A DNA stretch of 64,000 nucleotides, from contig NZ_BNBI01000020.1 of assembly GCF_014655295.1 (NCBI RefSeq), positions 62,001-126,000 of the forward strand. Reading direction: 5' to 3'. How positions within the stretch are numbered: the stretch's first letter is position 1; every line of letters begins with the position of its first letter. Shown piece after piece: positions 63,425 through 64,000 of the stretch. Origin of the DNA: Streptomyces fumanus (lineage in GTDB: Bacteria; Actinomycetota; Actinomycetes; Streptomycetales; Streptomycetaceae). The notes beneath the pieces are model-generated. The model was not told the origin of the DNA, made no database searches, and was given only the letters and a program-made list of their open reading frames with translations. Position numbers and translations under genes: made by a program.

Positions 63425-64000
63425 GTGACCGAGGGCCTCCGCCTCCGCGCGGCGAGCCCGCCGGACGGCCTGACGGCCACCGAGGCCGGGATGTGGGAAG
63501 CGTTCCGCAACGGCAGCGTGTACGACCTCAGCAGCGGCGACCCGGCCGTGGACGATCCGCACGGCCCGCATCTGTGGGGTCCGGAGCGCACGGTGCGGGC
63601 CCGGGTGGTGTGCTGGCTGCTGCTGGACGGACCGCCGGCGCTGGCCGGGCGGGTCTCCTCGCTGAAGCTGGTCGGCGTGCGGATCAGCGACACCATGGAC
63701 CTGGCGGGCGGCACGGTGGTGCCGTACGTGGAGCTGCGGCGCTGCCGCTTCGACCGGGAGGTGCTGCTGCCGGAGGCCCGCTTCACCACCCTGCGGCTGG
63801 TGGACTGCGCGGTGCCCCGCCTGGAGGCGGCCCGGCTGCACACCGAGGGCGACCTCCATCTGCCGCGCTGCCGCTTCCCCGGCGGGATACGGCTGACCGA
63901 CGCGCGGATCGGCACCGACCTGCTGCTCAACCAGGCGGTGGTGCACCACAACCGCGGCGGACGGTCGATAGCGGCCGACGGCATGACCGTGGGCCAGGAC
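63425..64000 (+). CDS. Hypothetical protein, N-terminal part (cut by window edge)
   Basis: About 192 residues are visible, beginning VTEGLRLRAASPPDGLTATEAGMWEAF. A repetitive stretch follows (SLKLVGVRISDTMDLAGGTVVPYVELRRCRFDREVLLPEARFTTLRLVDCAV and RLTDARIGTDLLLNQAVVH), in which short beta strands recur every 20 or so residues, suggesting a right-handed beta-helix related to pentapeptide repeats. No enzyme motif is visible. AGGGAG lies 8 nt upstream of the GTG at 63425; a GTG at 63416 is also in frame. Confidence 0.7.
   Translation, partial: MTEGLRLRAASPPDGLTATEAGMWEAFRNGSVYDLSSGDPAVDDPHGPHLWGPERTVRARVVCWLLLDGPPALAGRVSSLKLVGVRISDTMDLAGGTVVPYVELRRCRFDREVLLPEARFTTLRLVDCAVPRLEAARLHTEGDLHLPRCRFPGGIRLTDARIGTDLLLNQAVVHHNRGGRSIAADGMTVGQD

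Overview
The window is chromosomal DNA of a Streptomyces or a very close relative. Its G+C content is very high, third codon positions are almost always G or C, GTG starts are common, and starts and stops often overlap as ATGA or GTGA. From memory, gene content and order follow the Streptomyces coelicolor chromosome from rpsA (about SCO1998) to hisD (about SCO2054). No prophage, plasmid, integrase, transposase or CRISPR array was seen.

Layout. 0-14 kb: the 5' part of rpsA (minus strand), a methyltransferase, the DExH helicase HrpB, a secreted lytic transglycosylase, a small Arg-rich hypothetical gene, polA, a YdeP-type molybdopterin oxidoreductase, a hotdog thioesterase, and a lipoprotein/membrane protein pair. 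14-20 kb: a complete branched-chain amino acid ABC transporter (binding protein, LivH, LivM, LivG, LivF). 20-23 kb: an ANTAR response regulator (PdtaR type), tRNA-Leu(CAA), a LAGLIDADG protein with an HTH, and pyruvate kinase. 23-33.4 kb: a Tat-exported 5'-nucleotidase, a decarboxylase/N-hydroxylase pair resembling siderophore genes, aminopeptidase N, a lone receiver protein, chorismate mutase and an HEXXH metalloprotease. 33.4-39.9 kb: gltD and gltB, with a GlnR-like box upstream. 39.9-47.8 kb: a VIT-family transporter diverging from a six-gene operon of four ADP-ribosylglycohydrolase-family proteins, a class III CoA-transferase and a CitE-like lyase. 47.8-56.7 kb: lgt, a DsbA-like protein, trpA, trpB, trpM, trpC, three small membrane proteins, trpE and hisI. 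56.8-63.2 kb: a DinB-fold protein, then the compact operon hisD-hisC-hisB-(54-aa membrane protein)-hisH-priA-ridA-hisF. The last gene runs off the right edge.

How the genes fit together. The his and trp genes are interleaved. trpE follows hisI after 11 bp, and no trpF is present. PriA (the hisA position) carries the residues of the bifunctional isomerase that serves both pathways. Chorismate mutase diverts chorismate to Phe/Tyr, and GltBD supplies glutamate. The backbone hisD...hisI-trpE-trpC-trpB-trpA-lgt-pyk-pdtaR-polA-rpsA is, from memory, also the order in Mycobacterium tuberculosis. The Liv transporter, the nucleotidase/decarboxylase/pepN block and the glycohydrolase operon therefore look like lineage-specific insertions in an old core.

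The most interesting undescribed unit is the glycohydrolase/CoA-transferase/lyase operon at 40.8-47.8 kb. Other points of note are the orphan decarboxylase/N-hydroxylase pair, the HTH-LAGLIDADG gene beside tRNA-Leu, a family of palindromic intergenic repeats at three places, and several regulatory sites read directly from the sequence. Apart from the RNA, terminator and motif calls, functions are assigned by recognising families. No database search was run.
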